Below are positions 8,821 through 16,690 of a DNA stretch of 32,957 bases, piece after piece (the stretch's first letter is position 1; every line of letters begins with the position of its first letter). The position numbers were made by a program, and so were the translations under genes. The stretch spans positions 1 through 32,957 of the forward strand of contig JAFZYY010000021.1 in the NCBI GenBank assembly GCA_017616015.1, in the 5' to 3' direction. The notes under the pieces are model-generated. The model ran no database searches. It was given only the letters and a program-made list of their open reading frames with translations, and was not told the origin of the DNA. The DNA is from Alphaproteobacteria bacterium (lineage in GTDB: Bacteria; Pseudomonadota; Alphaproteobacteria; CAAGCB01; CAG-977).

Positions 8821-9300
8821 ATGGCAAAGAACAAGGGCTGGGGCATAAATTTCGAGGGCTTCACGAATCTTTCCGAACGCTACCAAAAATTGGGCGGCGA
8901 TTTAAAGAAGATCGCGGACGAATGTTTGGAGTTTATCCCGGCGAAAGTTAATCCCGGACTTGATAAGGCCATAAGCAAACATAAGCGCACCGGAAAAACC
9001 GCAAAATCACTTGTAAAAGGGCAGAAACCTACATGGACGGGCGACACCGCTACAATACAAGTCGGTTTTGATATATCACACGGCGGCTTGCCGTCGGTTT
9101 TTCTCATGTATGGCACGGCAAAGCACACACCGCGCAACCAATACGGCACACCAAAGCGTGCCGGGGCGAAAGATAATCCCGGCATAAAAGCCGACAAAAA
9201 TCTTTATAACGCTATTTACGGCGCACAATTCCAAAAAGAGATCAGCGCCGAACAAGAAAAGATTTACACCGACGCAATACAAAAAAGGCTAAACGATTAA
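8821..9300 (+). CDS. HK97 gp10-like head-tail joining protein
   Basis: The 159-residue basic protein starts MAKNKGWGINFEGF and has the gp10-type layout: N-terminal helix, then VNPGLDKAISKHKRTGKTAKSL, a beta region and the FLMYGTAKHTPRNQYGTP motif. Members act at the head-tail or tail-completion step. The position in the connector block agrees with this. Confidence 0.75.
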   Translation: MAKNKGWGINFEGFTNLSERYQKLGGDLKKIADECLEFIPAKVNPGLDKAISKHKRTGKTAKSLVKGQKPTWTGDTATIQVGFDISHGGLPSVFLMYGTAKHTPRNQYGTPKRAGAKDNPGIKADKNLYNAIYGAQFQKEISAEQEKIYTDAIQKRLND

Positions 9301-9312
9301 AGGGGCGGACGC

Positions 9313-9735
9313 ATGGAAGACATACTGATAGCGCTTTTAGAAGCGTTTAAATATCCCGTAATAAGGCAAGGGAGCCTGGCACCGGACGCAGCGTACCCGG
9401 CTACATTCTTTACTTTTTGGGATAGATCAGAGACAGAACACAGCGCATACGACGACGAAACGGCGCTTGTTGTTTATGAATTTGATATAAACGTTTATTC
9501 TAACGACCCGGCAATCGTTTACAGCCTATTATCACAGGCACGGGACGCAGTAAAGGCCGCGGGCTGGCAGACACCGGACAGGGGGCACGATATAGCAAGC
9601 GACGAAATCACGCACACGGGGCGGGGCTTCACGTGTACCTATATCGAGACATTAACCGAACCGGAACCGACACCGACACCAACGCCGGATCCCGAACCGG
9701 AACCGGAACCGACACCGGAGCCGGAAACACCATAA
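9313..9735 (+). CDS. Tail terminator/completion protein with Pro-Glu tail
   Basis: The 140-residue protein has an N-terminal helix, a beta-strand core (ALVVYEFDINVYSNDPAIV) and a helix SLLSQARDAVKAAGW, which resembles tail terminator proteins capping the tail tube. The last 28 residues are a low-complexity stretch made only of Pro, Glu, Thr and Asp with EPTP/EPEP repeats, encoded by gaaccg-rich DNA. This acidic tail is not needed for the fold and may be variable in length. Confidence 0.65.
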   Translation: MEDILIALLEAFKYPVIRQGSLAPDAAYPATFFTFWDRSETEHSAYDDETALVVYEFDINVYSNDPAIVYSLLSQARDAVKAAGWQTPDRGHDIASDEITHTGRGFTCTYIETLTEPEPTPTPTPDPEPEPEPTPEPETP

Positions 9736-9758
9736 AAAAACAGTAAAGGAGCAGTATT

Positions 9759-10640
9759 ATGGACGTTTTCGAATTTAGGGGCGTGGACAATCTGTACTAC
9801 GCGGAAGTTTTACAGGACGACGAAAACGGTTTTGTTTGCGCTACACCCGAAAAGCTTGCGCCCGTTGCCGAAATAGGCAAGACCACCGAATCAAGCAGCG
9901 AAGCGCACTACTATGACAACAAAGCCATGATAGTAATTAACAGCGAGGGCGCGGACACGATCACCATTACAATGGCACCCCCGGAGCTTTCCGTTCTTTC
10001 GAAGATCACGGGCAGACAGTTCGACCCCGTAACCGGAATGCTTATCGACGCAGTACGCGAAAATAAATATTTCGCTATCATGTATCGTACCAAGGGCACG
10101 GACGGCAAGTATCGCTACGTATCGCGTTTAAAAGGGCAGTTCAATATACCGGACGAAACCAACGCGACCGAGAACGACGGAACCGACACCAACAACACAC
10201 AGATCGAATTTACGGGCATTTATACCGAATACGAGTTTAACAAGGGCGTTTATAACTCGCAGTCGGAGACCTGGAGCAAGGGCAGCGCAAAGGGCATTAT
10301 TGTGGACACCCGCTACGGGCTGGCGAACGTTGCAAACTTCTTTAGCGCCGTACAGACACCCGACACCGTGAGCGCAAGCGGAAATGTGCCTGTTACGGGC
10401 GTAACGCTGACACCTTCAACCGTTTCGCTGGAGATCAACGAAGAAGTACAGCTGACCGCAACAGTTGCACCCGCAAGCGCAACCGACAAGAGCGTAAGCT
10501 ACAACAGCAGCGCGACCGGAGTCGCAACCGTAACCGCTGGCGGCAAGGTTAAAGGAATCAGCGCCGGATCGGCGGTTATCACCGTAACCACAACCGACGG
10601 CAGCTTCAAGGACGTTTGCGCCGTAACCGTTACGAGCTGA
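9759..10640 (+). CDS. Major tail protein with C-terminal Ig-like (BIG2) domain
   Basis: The first 205 of 293 residues form the tail tube subunit (beta-rich, with ITITMAPPELSVLSKITGRQ). Residues from about 210 to the end are a bacterial Ig-like group 2 domain: VTGVTLTPSTVSLEINEEVQ, then VATVTAGGKVKGISAGSAV and a final VCAVTV strand. Such domains decorate the outside of many siphophage tails and may bind surface glycans. A strong hairpin terminator follows the gene, which fits high, separate expression of this abundant protein. Confidence 0.88.
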   Translation: MDVFEFRGVDNLYYAEVLQDDENGFVCATPEKLAPVAEIGKTTESSSEAHYYDNKAMIVINSEGADTITITMAPPELSVLSKITGRQFDPVTGMLIDAVRENKYFAIMYRTKGTDGKYRYVSRLKGQFNIPDETNATENDGTDTNNTQIEFTGIYTEYEFNKGVYNSQSETWSKGSAKGIIVDTRYGLANVANFFSAVQTPDTVSASGNVPVTGVTLTPSTVSLEINEEVQLTATVAPASATDKSVSYNSSATGVATVTAGGKVKGISAGSAVITVTTTDGSFKDVCAVTVTS

Positions 10641-10689
10641 CAAAACAACCCACTATCCCCCATGTAAATACCTCAAAAACCGCGGACAG

Positions 10690-10717
10690 GGCGGCGGCAA
10701 AATGGCCGCCGCCTTTT
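10690..10717 (+). terminator. Terminator after the major tail protein gene
   Basis: A perfect 9-bp stem GGCGGCGGC (10690-10698) and GCCGCCGCC (10705-10713) closes a 6-nt loop and is followed by TTTT. It stands in a 115-base gap and probably reduces transcription into the tail chaperone and tape measure genes, giving an excess of tube protein. Confidence 0.8.
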
Positions 10718-10755
10718 CCGCAAGATCATCACAAACGAAAGAAAAGGAGCAGAAA

Positions 10756-11079
10756 ATGGAGTTAAAACTTGATATATACAGCAAGACAGAAAAGGGCAAA
10801 ATTGAGAAGACATACAGAGCAGAGGGCTACGACCTTATGTTGGGCACGATCGACGACCTTGTAAGCATTATCGACCTTGACAAAATGGACGACGAAAAGG
10901 CGGTCGCCGCAATGATCGTAAAGGGATATAGACAGATAAAGCCGCTTTTGCATGACGTTTTCGGAGCAACCGAGGAAGAGCTTAACCGGACGAAAGTTTC
11001 AGATTTGGTTCCGTGCATTATCGACATTTGCCGGGCGAGTCTTTCAAGCTTTGAAATACTTAAAAAGCAAAAAAACTGA
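10756..11079 (+). CDS. Tail assembly chaperone (gpG-like)
   Basis: I use ATG 10756 after AAAAGGAGC; an in-frame ATG at 10702 falls inside the terminator. The 107-residue helical protein sits between major tail protein and tape measure, the place of the lambda G protein analogue. It ends in the lysine-rich LKKQKN encoded over a slippery heptamer, so a share of ribosomes should continue in the -1 frame to make a G-T fusion that binds the tape measure during tail assembly. Its leader also carries ACGAAAGA at 10735-10742. Confidence 0.8.
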   Translation: MELKLDIYSKTEKGKIEKTYRAEGYDLMLGTIDDLVSIIDLDKMDDEKAVAAMIVKGYRQIKPLLHDVFGATEEELNRTKVSDLVPCIIDICRASLSSFEILKKQKN

Positions 11080-11105
11080 CAAGCGGGGTGCTTGATAACA
11101 CCCCG
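11070..11105 (+). promoter_or_regulatory. Programmed -1 ribosomal frameshift signal
   Basis: The heptamer A AAA AAC (11070-11076) is in the classical -1 slippery phase relative to the chaperone frame and lies immediately before its TGA stop. Seven bases later a perfect 7-bp stem CGGGGTG (11084-11090) / CACCCCG (11099-11105) with an 8-nt loop provides the stimulatory hairpin. Slippage enters the frame that is open to 11297. Confidence 0.88.
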
Positions 11106-11297
11106 ATTGATGAAATCTTATTTGATTTAGAAATGAATTTATCCGACCGTTTCGCGGGGACAACGCCGCTAACGTGGCGCAAAGAGAAAGCCCGGGACGT
11201 GTTTAATATGGTTGTTTATTTCAACAGGCATGCAAAGAAGCACAAAAAGGGCAAAAAGCAAATAATACGCAAACCAGCCGGGGACAATTGGTTCTGA
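11076..11297 (+). CDS. -1 frame extension of the tail chaperone (gpT-like part)
   Basis: The frame entered after slippage reads LTSGVLDNTPIDEIL onward and stays open to 11297, giving a fusion of about 180 residues. The extension is basic and ends in KHKKGKKQIIRKPAGDNWF. A separate start at GTG 11088 is possible but sits within the hairpin and has little ribosome site of its own, so I consider it mainly a frameshift product. Its role by analogy is to link the chaperone to the tape measure protein. Confidence 0.82.
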   Translation: MTSGVLDNTPIDEILFDLEMNLSDRFAGTTPLTWRKEKARDVFNMVVYFNRHAKKHKKGKKQIIRKPAGDNWF

Positions 11298-11328
11298 CAG
11301 TTGGAGCGCGAGAAAGGGCGGCTTATTT

Positions 11329-13770
11329 ATGGCTGACACGAAAAATAATATAACTACGAGTTTTAAAGTCGATATATCGAATTTAAAATCCGGAATAAGC
11401 GAAGCAAACCGACAAATAAAGCTTGCAAATGCAGAATTTAAAGCGGCGGCATCAAGCCTTGACTTTATGGCAGACAGCGCGGACGGAATCCGGACGAAGC
11501 TTGACCAGCTGACTAAAGTATTAGACGCGCAAGAGTCCATTTTGAGCGCCTACGAAAAACAGCTTGAATTGACCGTGAAAGAACAGGGCGAGGGCAGCAA
11601 AGCCGCGGACGATTTGCGGATAAAGATCGCGAACCAGCAAGCCGCCATAAATGACACAAAGAAACAACTAAAAGAATATAACGACAAGCTGGACGACGCC
11701 GAAAACGGCATGGAAGACGGAGCCAAAGCCGCGGACGATTTGGGCGATAACATGGAGCAAGCCGGAAAAGACGCGAAAGACGCGTCCAAGGGCTTCACAG
11801 TTATGAAAGGCGTTCTTGCCGACCTTGCCGCGACCGCAATCAAAGCCGTTGTAAGTGGTTTAAAGGACATGGGCAAGGCTGCCATTGACGCCTACAAAAG
11901 CTTTGATAAGGGCGCCGACAACATCATCAAGGCCACCGGAGCCACAGGCGAAGAAGCGCAAGAGTTAAAAAAGGCGTATGCAAACGTATCAAAGAGCATA
12001 GTTGCGGACGCGGAAGACATAGGCGACGCAATGGGCGATGTAAACACCCGTTTTGGTTTTACCGGATCAGAGCTTGAAAAAGCAACGACAAAATTCTTAA
12101 AATTTTCGGAGATCACCGGGAGCGACGCCGTTTCAAGTATTGACGCCGTGGCGCGTGCAATCGAGAGCGCGGGGCTTTCCTACAATGACTACGGCAAACT
12201 GCTGGACGAAATTGCGAAAGCGTCACAGGCAAGCGGCGTAAGCGTTGACAAAGTGGCGGACGGCTTGACGAAATACGGCGCACAAATGCGCGCTTTAGGG
12301 TTCGACACGGAAGACACAATCGCCATGTTTGCGCAATGGGAAAAAGCGGGCGTAAATACCGAAAGCGTTTTTGCCGGACTTTCAAAAGCCGCAATGAATT
12401 GGAGCAAAGAGGGAAAAGACGCAAAAACAGAATTTGCGAAGTTGCTGGCGGACATAAAAAAGGCACCGAACGCAACCAAGGCCGCGGAGATCGCGACAAA
12501 GAAGCTGGGCAAGGCGGGGCTTGAATTAGCGGACGCGGCATACAGCGGGCGACTTGATTTTGCGGATTTTGCCAAAGCGATCAAGGCGAGCGGCGGAACC
12601 GTTGACGATACTTTCGAAGCAACACAGGACGCCACCGACAAGTTCGAGCTTGCTATGCAAGGGCTGAAAACAGAGGTTGCACAAGTAATTGGGGAATTGT
12701 TGGACAAATACGGCGCCGACATAGAAAAGGCTATACAGGGAATCACCCAGCTATTATCCGCGTTAATTCCAAAAGTTGCGGAAATAATCGGATTTATTGT
12801 CGATCATTGGCAAATTATAGGGGCGCTTGCCGGAACCATTGCGGCAGTATTTACCGCAATCAAGGTCGGAACCGCGGTAACAGCGGCATTTAATGCAGTA
12901 TTAGCGGCGAACCCGATCACGCTTATTGTGCTTGCAATCGCCGCGCTTGTGGCGGCAATTATTGGACTTGTAACGCATTTCGAAGAGTTCACGGCGTTTT
13001 TTGCCGGGATTTGGGAAACAATAAAAGAGATCGCCCAAACAGCAATCGACGCCATTGTGGGATTTTTCCAAGCTGGCTGGGAAGCGATCAAAATCGCATG
13101 GAGCGCCGTTACTGACTTTTTTGCCGGGATTTGGGACGGAATTAAAAAAGCATTTTCCGCCGTGGGCGATTGGTTCAAGGGAATCTTTCAAGGCGCATGG
13201 GACGGAATTAAAAACATTTGGAGCAATGTTATTATATTCTTTTCGTCACTATGGAGCAAAATACAAAGCATTTTTGACGGCGTGGGCAACTTTTTCCGGG
13301 GCGTATTTGAGGGCGCGAAAAATATCGTTTCGAACATAATCGACGCTATGGTAAACGTTATCAAAACGCCAATAAATTGGATAATTAAAGGCATAAACGG
13401 CTTTATTTGGGGCTTGAATCATATCAAGATACCGGATTGGATACCGGGCGTTGGCGGTTATGGAATAAATATCGGCTATTTGTCCGAATTGAAGCGCGGC
13501 GGCGTTTTGGAGCGCGGACAAGTGGGACTTTTAGAGGGCGACGGAGCCGAAGCCGTTGTCCCGCTGGAAAACAACAAAGCATGGATAAGCGCGACCGCGG
13601 AAGCCATGAAACAGGCACTACAAAGCGAGGGCGTTTTAGGCGGAAGCGCGGCTGCTGCCGGGCAAAATATAACATTCAATCAGTACAACACAAGCCCGAA
13701 AGCATTGTCGCGGCTGGATATATACCGCAATACACAAAATCAGCTTAACTATGCAAAGGGGGCGCTATAA
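11329..13770 (+). CDS. Tail tape measure protein
   Basis: The 813-residue protein opens with FKVDISNLKSGISEANRQIK, the typical start of tape measure proteins in Bacillota phages, followed by a long coiled coil and a TP901-type core (SKSIVADAEDIGDAMGDVNTRF). Residues about 490-550 are hydrophobic and could cross a membrane during DNA injection. Then come aromatic FFAGIWE/D repeats with GAWDGIKNIWS patterns. The length suggests a tail near 120 nm by the usual 0.15 nm per residue rule. It follows the G-T chaperone and ends in TAATG overlapping the Dit gene. Confidence 0.95.
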   Translation: MADTKNNITTSFKVDISNLKSGISEANRQIKLANAEFKAAASSLDFMADSADGIRTKLDQLTKVLDAQESILSAYEKQLELTVKEQGEGSKAADDLRIKIANQQAAINDTKKQLKEYNDKLDDAENGMEDGAKAADDLGDNMEQAGKDAKDASKGFTVMKGVLADLAATAIKAVVSGLKDMGKAAIDAYKSFDKGADNIIKATGATGEEAQELKKAYANVSKSIVADAEDIGDAMGDVNTRFGFTGSELEKATTKFLKFSEITGSDAVSSIDAVARAIESAGLSYNDYGKLLDEIAKASQASGVSVDKVADGLTKYGAQMRALGFDTEDTIAMFAQWEKAGVNTESVFAGLSKAAMNWSKEGKDAKTEFAKLLADIKKAPNATKAAEIATKKLGKAGLELADAAYSGRLDFADFAKAIKASGGTVDDTFEATQDATDKFELAMQGLKTEVAQVIGELLDKYGADIEKAIQGITQLLSALIPKVAEIIGFIVDHWQIIGALAGTIAAVFTAIKVGTAVTAAFNAVLAANPITLIVLAIAALVAAIIGLVTHFEEFTAFFAGIWETIKEIAQTAIDAIVGFFQAGWEAIKIAWSAVTDFFAGIWDGIKKAFSAVGDWFKGIFQGAWDGIKNIWSNVIIFFSSLWSKIQSIFDGVGNFFRGVFEGAKNIVSNIIDAMVNVIKTPINWIIKGINGFIWGLNHIKIPDWIPGVGGYGINIGYLSELKRGGVLERGQVGLLEGDGAEAVVPLENNKAWISATAEAMKQALQSEGVLGGSAAAAGQNITFNQYNTSPKALSRLDIYRNTQNQLNYAKGAL

Positions 13771-14543
13771 TGCAAGTAAAAGTCACGAACCAATACGGAC
13801 AATACACGACATACACACTTAATGGCGCGGGCGTGGCGTTGGTAAATGTTGCCGGATTGAATCCGCCAAACGCGCGCATATCATCAAGCACGATCGCGAC
13901 CAAAGACGGGTCGATAGTGACAAACGAACAGGCGAACAATAGAAACATTGTTTTGACGTTTGCAATAACAGGGCGAGACGCCGAAAGACAGCGCACCGGG
14001 TTATATTATTATTTTAAAATCAAAGAGCCTGTATCGCTGGAGATTAAGACCGCAACACGTACGGCAACCATTGACGGCTACGTCGAGAGCATACAGGCGA
14101 ACCCGTTCGACAGAAAGCAACAAATACAAATTTCTATCATTTGCCCGAATCCGTATTTTTTAGGGAGTGAAGAGACGACGAACGTATCATACCCAAGCGG
14201 CAACGTTGTCACGCTTTCCGACACTTCACACGGCGCCGTGTTTACTGTCACATGTTTGGACGCGATCACGGGCGGATTTGTTATCGGCAACACCTTGACC
14301 GGGGAATCGTTCTGCGTGAATGGGGACTACGTTTCCGGGGACGTCGTAACGATCGACACGCGACAGGGGCAAAAGGGAATCACGCTAACCCATAACGGAA
14401 GCACAAGCAACATTTTGTCCCGCATGAATAGCACCGTACACGATTGGTTGCAGCTTTTACCGTGGCAGAATAATGGCATTACACTTTCAACGAATAAAAT
14501 TTCGGCGGTTGTGCGTTTTCAGACGCACTACGAGGGGGTCTAA
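13770..14543 (+). CDS. Distal tail protein (Dit-like)
   Basis: The start codon shares one base with the tape measure stop. The 257-residue protein has the N-terminal galectin-like beta region with a loop (SSTIATKDGSIVTNEQANNRN) and the IQANPFDRKQQIQISIICPNPYF segment common to Dit proteins of Gram-positive siphophages. Dit forms the hub between the tail tube and the baseplate. The next gene encodes its usual partner. Confidence 0.85.
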   Translation: MQVKVTNQYGQYTTYTLNGAGVALVNVAGLNPPNARISSSTIATKDGSIVTNEQANNRNIVLTFAITGRDAERQRTGLYYYFKIKEPVSLEIKTATRTATIDGYVESIQANPFDRKQQIQISIICPNPYFLGSEETTNVSYPSGNVVTLSDTSHGAVFTVTCLDAITGGFVIGNTLTGESFCVNGDYVSGDVVTIDTRQGQKGITLTHNGSTSNILSRMNSTVHDWLQLLPWQNNGITLSTNKISAVVRFQTHYEGV

Positions 14544-14545
14544 AA

Positions 14546-15619
14546 ATGGCTTTAATGTTTTACTTGCTGGACAAAGACATGGAAATAAAGAGGATAATAG
14601 AAACGTATAAAAGTGCGATATGGACGGAACGCTACTACGAGCGCGGGGACTTTGAATTGTATATCCCGGCCACCGTTGAAATTATAGCAGATTTAAATTT
14701 TGACAGCAGCGGAAGCACGCAGTACATTGTCCGGGCGGACGATACCACAAAATGCGCCATGATTGAATCCGTAAAGATCAGCACCGACGCAGACAACGGC
14801 AATTTTATCACCGTTTCGGGGCATACGCTGGACGCGCTGGCGTTTCGGCGCGTGGTAACATCACAGACGACCTACACAGGATCCGCGGCGAAGATAATAG
14901 AACGGCTAATCACGAAATCAATTGTTTCGCCGGACGCCGTAAACAGAGCAATCGCAAATTTTAGCTTCAAAAACAGCATTGAAGACTCCGACCGGGCATT
15001 AACCGCGCAATATTGTGGCGAAAATGTTGGCGAAGCCGTCGAAGCGATCAGCAAGACAATCCACACCGGGTACCGTGTAAATTTTGACATTGACAACAAA
15101 ACAATGGAATTTGAAATTTACGAGGGCGCCGACCGTTCATTGTACCAGCAAGACAACCCGCCTGTTATCTTTTCGAACGACTTCAACAACCTTTTGACGA
15201 GTAATTACACGGTAAGCGTTGAAAATTGGCGAAATAACGCCCTTGTTATCGGTGAGGGACAGGGCACAAACAGGGTTCGAGTTGAGTTTGGCGAAGATAA
15301 TGCCGGGATAGAACGCCGCGAAGTGTACGTGAACGAACAGGAATCCAGCACGAACGGCGGCGAGATCACAAAAGGGGCATACATGCAAGTGCTTTATGAC
15401 AGGGGCTACCAAGCATGCGCCGAAAACAGGCCGCTACGTGAGACGGAAGCAGACGTGGCACCAAATTACGGCTTTAAATTGGGCGTGGACTATTTTTTGG
15501 GCGATATTGTCAGCGTCGAGAACGAGTACGGCGTCAAGATCACGCCGCGAGTTGTGGAGACGATCGAAGCGCAAGACGACAACGGGTACAGTATAATCCC
15601 GACTTTCGCAATAGATTGA
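14546..15619 (+). CDS. ReqiPepy6 Gp37-like tail protein (Tal/baseplate hub)
   Basis: The 357-residue protein shows the family pattern: MFYLLDKDMEIKRIIETYKS, then ERYYERGDFELYIPA, and GNFITVSGHTLDALAFRRV, with a C-terminal DYFLGDIVSVENEYG segment. It is the tail-tip hub that carries fibres or a lytic domain; no separate peptidase domain is visible here. It is the last structural gene on this side. The fibre genes that would normally follow are instead upstream of the terminase (89-2020). The -35 box of the next promoter overlaps its stop codon. Confidence 0.85.
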   Translation: MALMFYLLDKDMEIKRIIETYKSAIWTERYYERGDFELYIPATVEIIADLNFDSSGSTQYIVRADDTTKCAMIESVKISTDADNGNFITVSGHTLDALAFRRVVTSQTTYTGSAAKIIERLITKSIVSPDAVNRAIANFSFKNSIEDSDRALTAQYCGENVGEAVEAISKTIHTGYRVNFDIDNKTMEFEIYEGADRSLYQQDNPPVIFSNDFNNLLTSNYTVSVENWRNNALVIGEGQGTNRVRVEFGEDNAGIERREVYVNEQESSTNGGEITKGAYMQVLYDRGYQACAENRPLRETEADVAPNYGFKLGVDYFLGDIVSVENEYGVKITPRVVETIEAQDDNGYSIIPTFAID

Positions 15620-15644
15620 CAAGCCGCCCGGTTGTTGATACAAT
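15616..15644 (+). promoter_or_regulatory. Sigma-A-type promoter for a small RNA
   Basis: TTGACA (15616-15621), a 17-base spacer and TACAAT (15639-15644) form a near-consensus promoter. Transcription would begin near 15651. Only 75 bases lie between this point and a strong terminator, with no plausible gene inside. Confidence 0.8.
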
Positions 15645-15650
15645 GGCATA

Positions 15651-15725
15651 AAGGTTAGCAAATATCCCGTTTGCTTTCCTTATCTTTCGTGGGGGCATGA
15701 CCAGCGCGTGGTTGTGCCCTTTTTT
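15651..15725 (+). ncRNA. Predicted 75-nt phage small RNA
   Basis: The interval between a near-consensus promoter and a terminator folds into two hairpins. Hairpin 1 has AAGG (15651-15654) and AGCAAA (15657-15662) pairing with TTTGCT (15670-15675) and CCTT (15678-15681), with a symmetric TT/TT internal loop and a TATCCCG apical loop. The linker ATCTTTCGTGG (15682-15692) is unpaired. Hairpin 2 is the terminator. The linker bases TCTTTCGTG are the exact complement of CACGAAAGA, the first part of a leader motif found before seven genes. I do not recognise a known RNA family. Transcription and pairing are predictions. Confidence 0.65.
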
Positions 15726-15726
15726 T
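15693..15726 (+). terminator. Terminator of the small RNA and late operon
   Basis: GGGCATGACCA (15693-15703) pairs with TGGTTGTGCCC (15709-15719) over 11 bp with two G-T wobbles and a 5-nt loop, followed by seven T residues. It would end both the small RNA and read-through late transcripts. Confidence 0.88.
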
Positions 15727-15763
15727 GCTGGAAAAATTTTTTTAAAAATTTTGCAATTAGTGC

Positions 15764-15792
15764 TTGACTTTATTAGCCCAATGGGCTATAAT
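15764..15792 (+). promoter_or_regulatory. Strong promoter with palindromic operator
   Basis: TTGACT (15764-15769), a 17-base spacer and a consensus TATAAT (15787-15792) make a strong promoter. The palindrome TAGCCCA-A-TGGGCTA (15774-15788) fills the spacer and touches the -10 box, so a dimeric repressor there would block polymerase. The Xre-type protein encoded at the end of the operon is a candidate regulator. The start of the transcript can form a small hairpin (15800-15805 with 15813-15818). Confidence 0.85.
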
Positions 15793-15830
15793 GTATTTAC
15801 AAGGTAAGGGAAACCTTGAAAAACAAAAAC

Positions 15831-15842
15831 ACGAAAGAGAGG
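15831..15842 (+). promoter_or_regulatory. Leader motif copy 1 (ribosome site)
   Basis: ACGAAAGAGAGG, 8 bases before ATG 15851. With the preceding C it matches the small RNA linker over 9 bases (CACGAAAGA); its GAGG part is the Shine-Dalgarno core. Confidence 0.75.
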
Positions 15843-15850
15843 ACAGCAAG

Positions 15851-16171
15851 ATGACAAACGCGCAGATTATTTTCAACAATTCACTTTCACTTATGGAGCA
15901 AGGCATTTTAAAAGGTTCCGGCATAATGGCAACCGTTGAAGACGAAAACGGCGAGAAAAAGCAGATCGAATTGCCGGAGACAATACACACCTACGCCGCA
16001 TGGAAGTCGATCGGCTACCAAGTGAAAAAGGGACAGAAAGCAAAAGCAGCCTTTACAATTTGGAAGTACACCGAGAGCAAGAAGCAGAACGACGAAGAAG
16101 AAGCCGCGGGGCGCATGTTTATGAAGCTTTCACACTTCTTTACGGCAGACCAAGTTGAAAAGATCGCATAA
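15851..16171 (+). CDS. ArdC-N-like small protein
   Basis: The start is ATG 15851, since an upstream in-frame TTG lies in the promoter. The 106-residue protein contains ETIHTYAAWKSIGYQVKKGQKA, then FTIWKYTE and FMKLSHFFTADQVEKI, a layout that resembles the N-terminal ssDNA-binding domain of ArdC-type antirestriction proteins (KxLGYQVKKGxKA, followed by a strand and a Phe-rich end). There is no metallopeptidase domain. It is the first gene of a promoter-driven accessory cassette beside attP. A role in antirestriction or DNA binding is an inference from this resemblance. Confidence 0.5.
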   Translation: MTNAQIIFNNSLSLMEQGILKGSGIMATVEDENGEKKQIELPETIHTYAAWKSIGYQVKKGQKAKAAFTIWKYTESKKQNDEEEAAGRMFMKLSHFFTADQVEKIA

Positions 16172-16186
16172 CAAAACACCAGCCGA

Positions 16187-16208
16187 CGGGCGGCGGCCAA
16201 ACCGCCCG
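16187..16208 (+). promoter_or_regulatory. Intercistronic GC hairpin 1
   Basis: CGGGCGG (16187-16193) pairs with CCGCCCG (16202-16208), loop of 8. No T run follows. It lies between two genes of the accessory cassette, just before the next ribosome site, so it may protect the upstream message or limit downstream translation. Confidence 0.6.
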
Positions 16209-16223
16209 AGAAAGTGGGATAAA

Positions 16224-16472
16224 ATGACAAAGCAGATAAAAACAGAATGGTGTGAAAACTTTATAAAGGCATATTTTAGAAAGCATGACTGCAAGGGCGT
16301 TTATACTAAACTTTTATTTGACGAAGCGGCAAAACGTGGGCTTTACGTTCCGGAGACATATGGCAGCCCGTTTTCACAGGCACTCGAGAACGTGTGCGAA
16401 GTCTACACGATCAACGACAAAGAAACAGGCGATTTTATTTACGCCGCATTTAGATTAAAGGCGGGGGCATGA
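16224..16472 (+). CDS. Hypothetical accessory cassette protein, 82 aa
   Basis: ATG 16224 follows AAAGTGGGAT; longer in-frame starts would overlap the hairpin. The 82-residue basic protein has two helices (TEWCENFIKAYFRKHDC, then YTKLLFDEAAKRGL) followed by a mixed region ending in DKETGDFIYAAFRLKAGA. No known domain is evident to me. It belongs to the operon starting at 15764. Confidence 0.6.
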   Translation: MTKQIKTEWCENFIKAYFRKHDCKGVYTKLLFDEAAKRGLYVPETYGSPFSQALENVCEVYTINDKETGDFIYAAFRLKAGA

Positions 16473-16481
16473 AACCCCGCC
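16460..16481 (+). promoter_or_regulatory. Intercistronic GC hairpin 2
   Basis: GGCGGGG (16460-16466) pairs with CCCCGCC (16475-16481); the 8-nt loop contains the stop codon of the upstream gene. No T run follows, so it is not a normal terminator. Confidence 0.6.
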
Positions 16482-16490
16482 GAACAAGAT

Positions 16491-16502
16491 CAGAAAGAGA
16501 GG
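16491..16502 (+). promoter_or_regulatory. Leader motif copy 2 (ribosome site)
   Basis: CAGAAAGAGAGG, one base different from the common form, 8 bases before ATG 16511. Confidence 0.65.
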
Positions 16503-16510
16503 GCAAAGAA

Positions 16511-16690
16511 ATGACATTTACCGAGATTTGGAACGAAGCATACAACATTTTTACAGACGGCGAGAGAACCGAGGCCGGACGTTATAACGACATGCAGCGC
16601 TTTTTGCTGGACAAGGTAAAGGCGGGCGAGCTTTCAATGGCAGACAAGTGCCACATGGTTGCGGACATTATGGAAACGGCGGGGATTTAA
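16511..16690 (+). CDS. Hypothetical accessory cassette protein, 59 aa
   Basis: The start ATG 16511 is fixed by the leader motif 8 bases upstream. The 59-residue acidic helical protein reads MTFTEIWNEAYNIFTDG onward and ends KCHMVADIMETAGI. I recognise no domain. It lies in the middle of the accessory operon between two hairpins. Confidence 0.6.
   Translation: MTFTEIWNEAYNIFTDGERTEAGRYNDMQRFLLDKVKAGELSMADKCHMVADIMETAGI

Noticed and set aside
15697-15807. Small open frame starting inside the predicted small RNA (MTSAWLCPFF...)
   Set aside because: Its ATG lies one base after the GGGGG string, too close for initiation, and the frame runs through a terminator and the next promoter.
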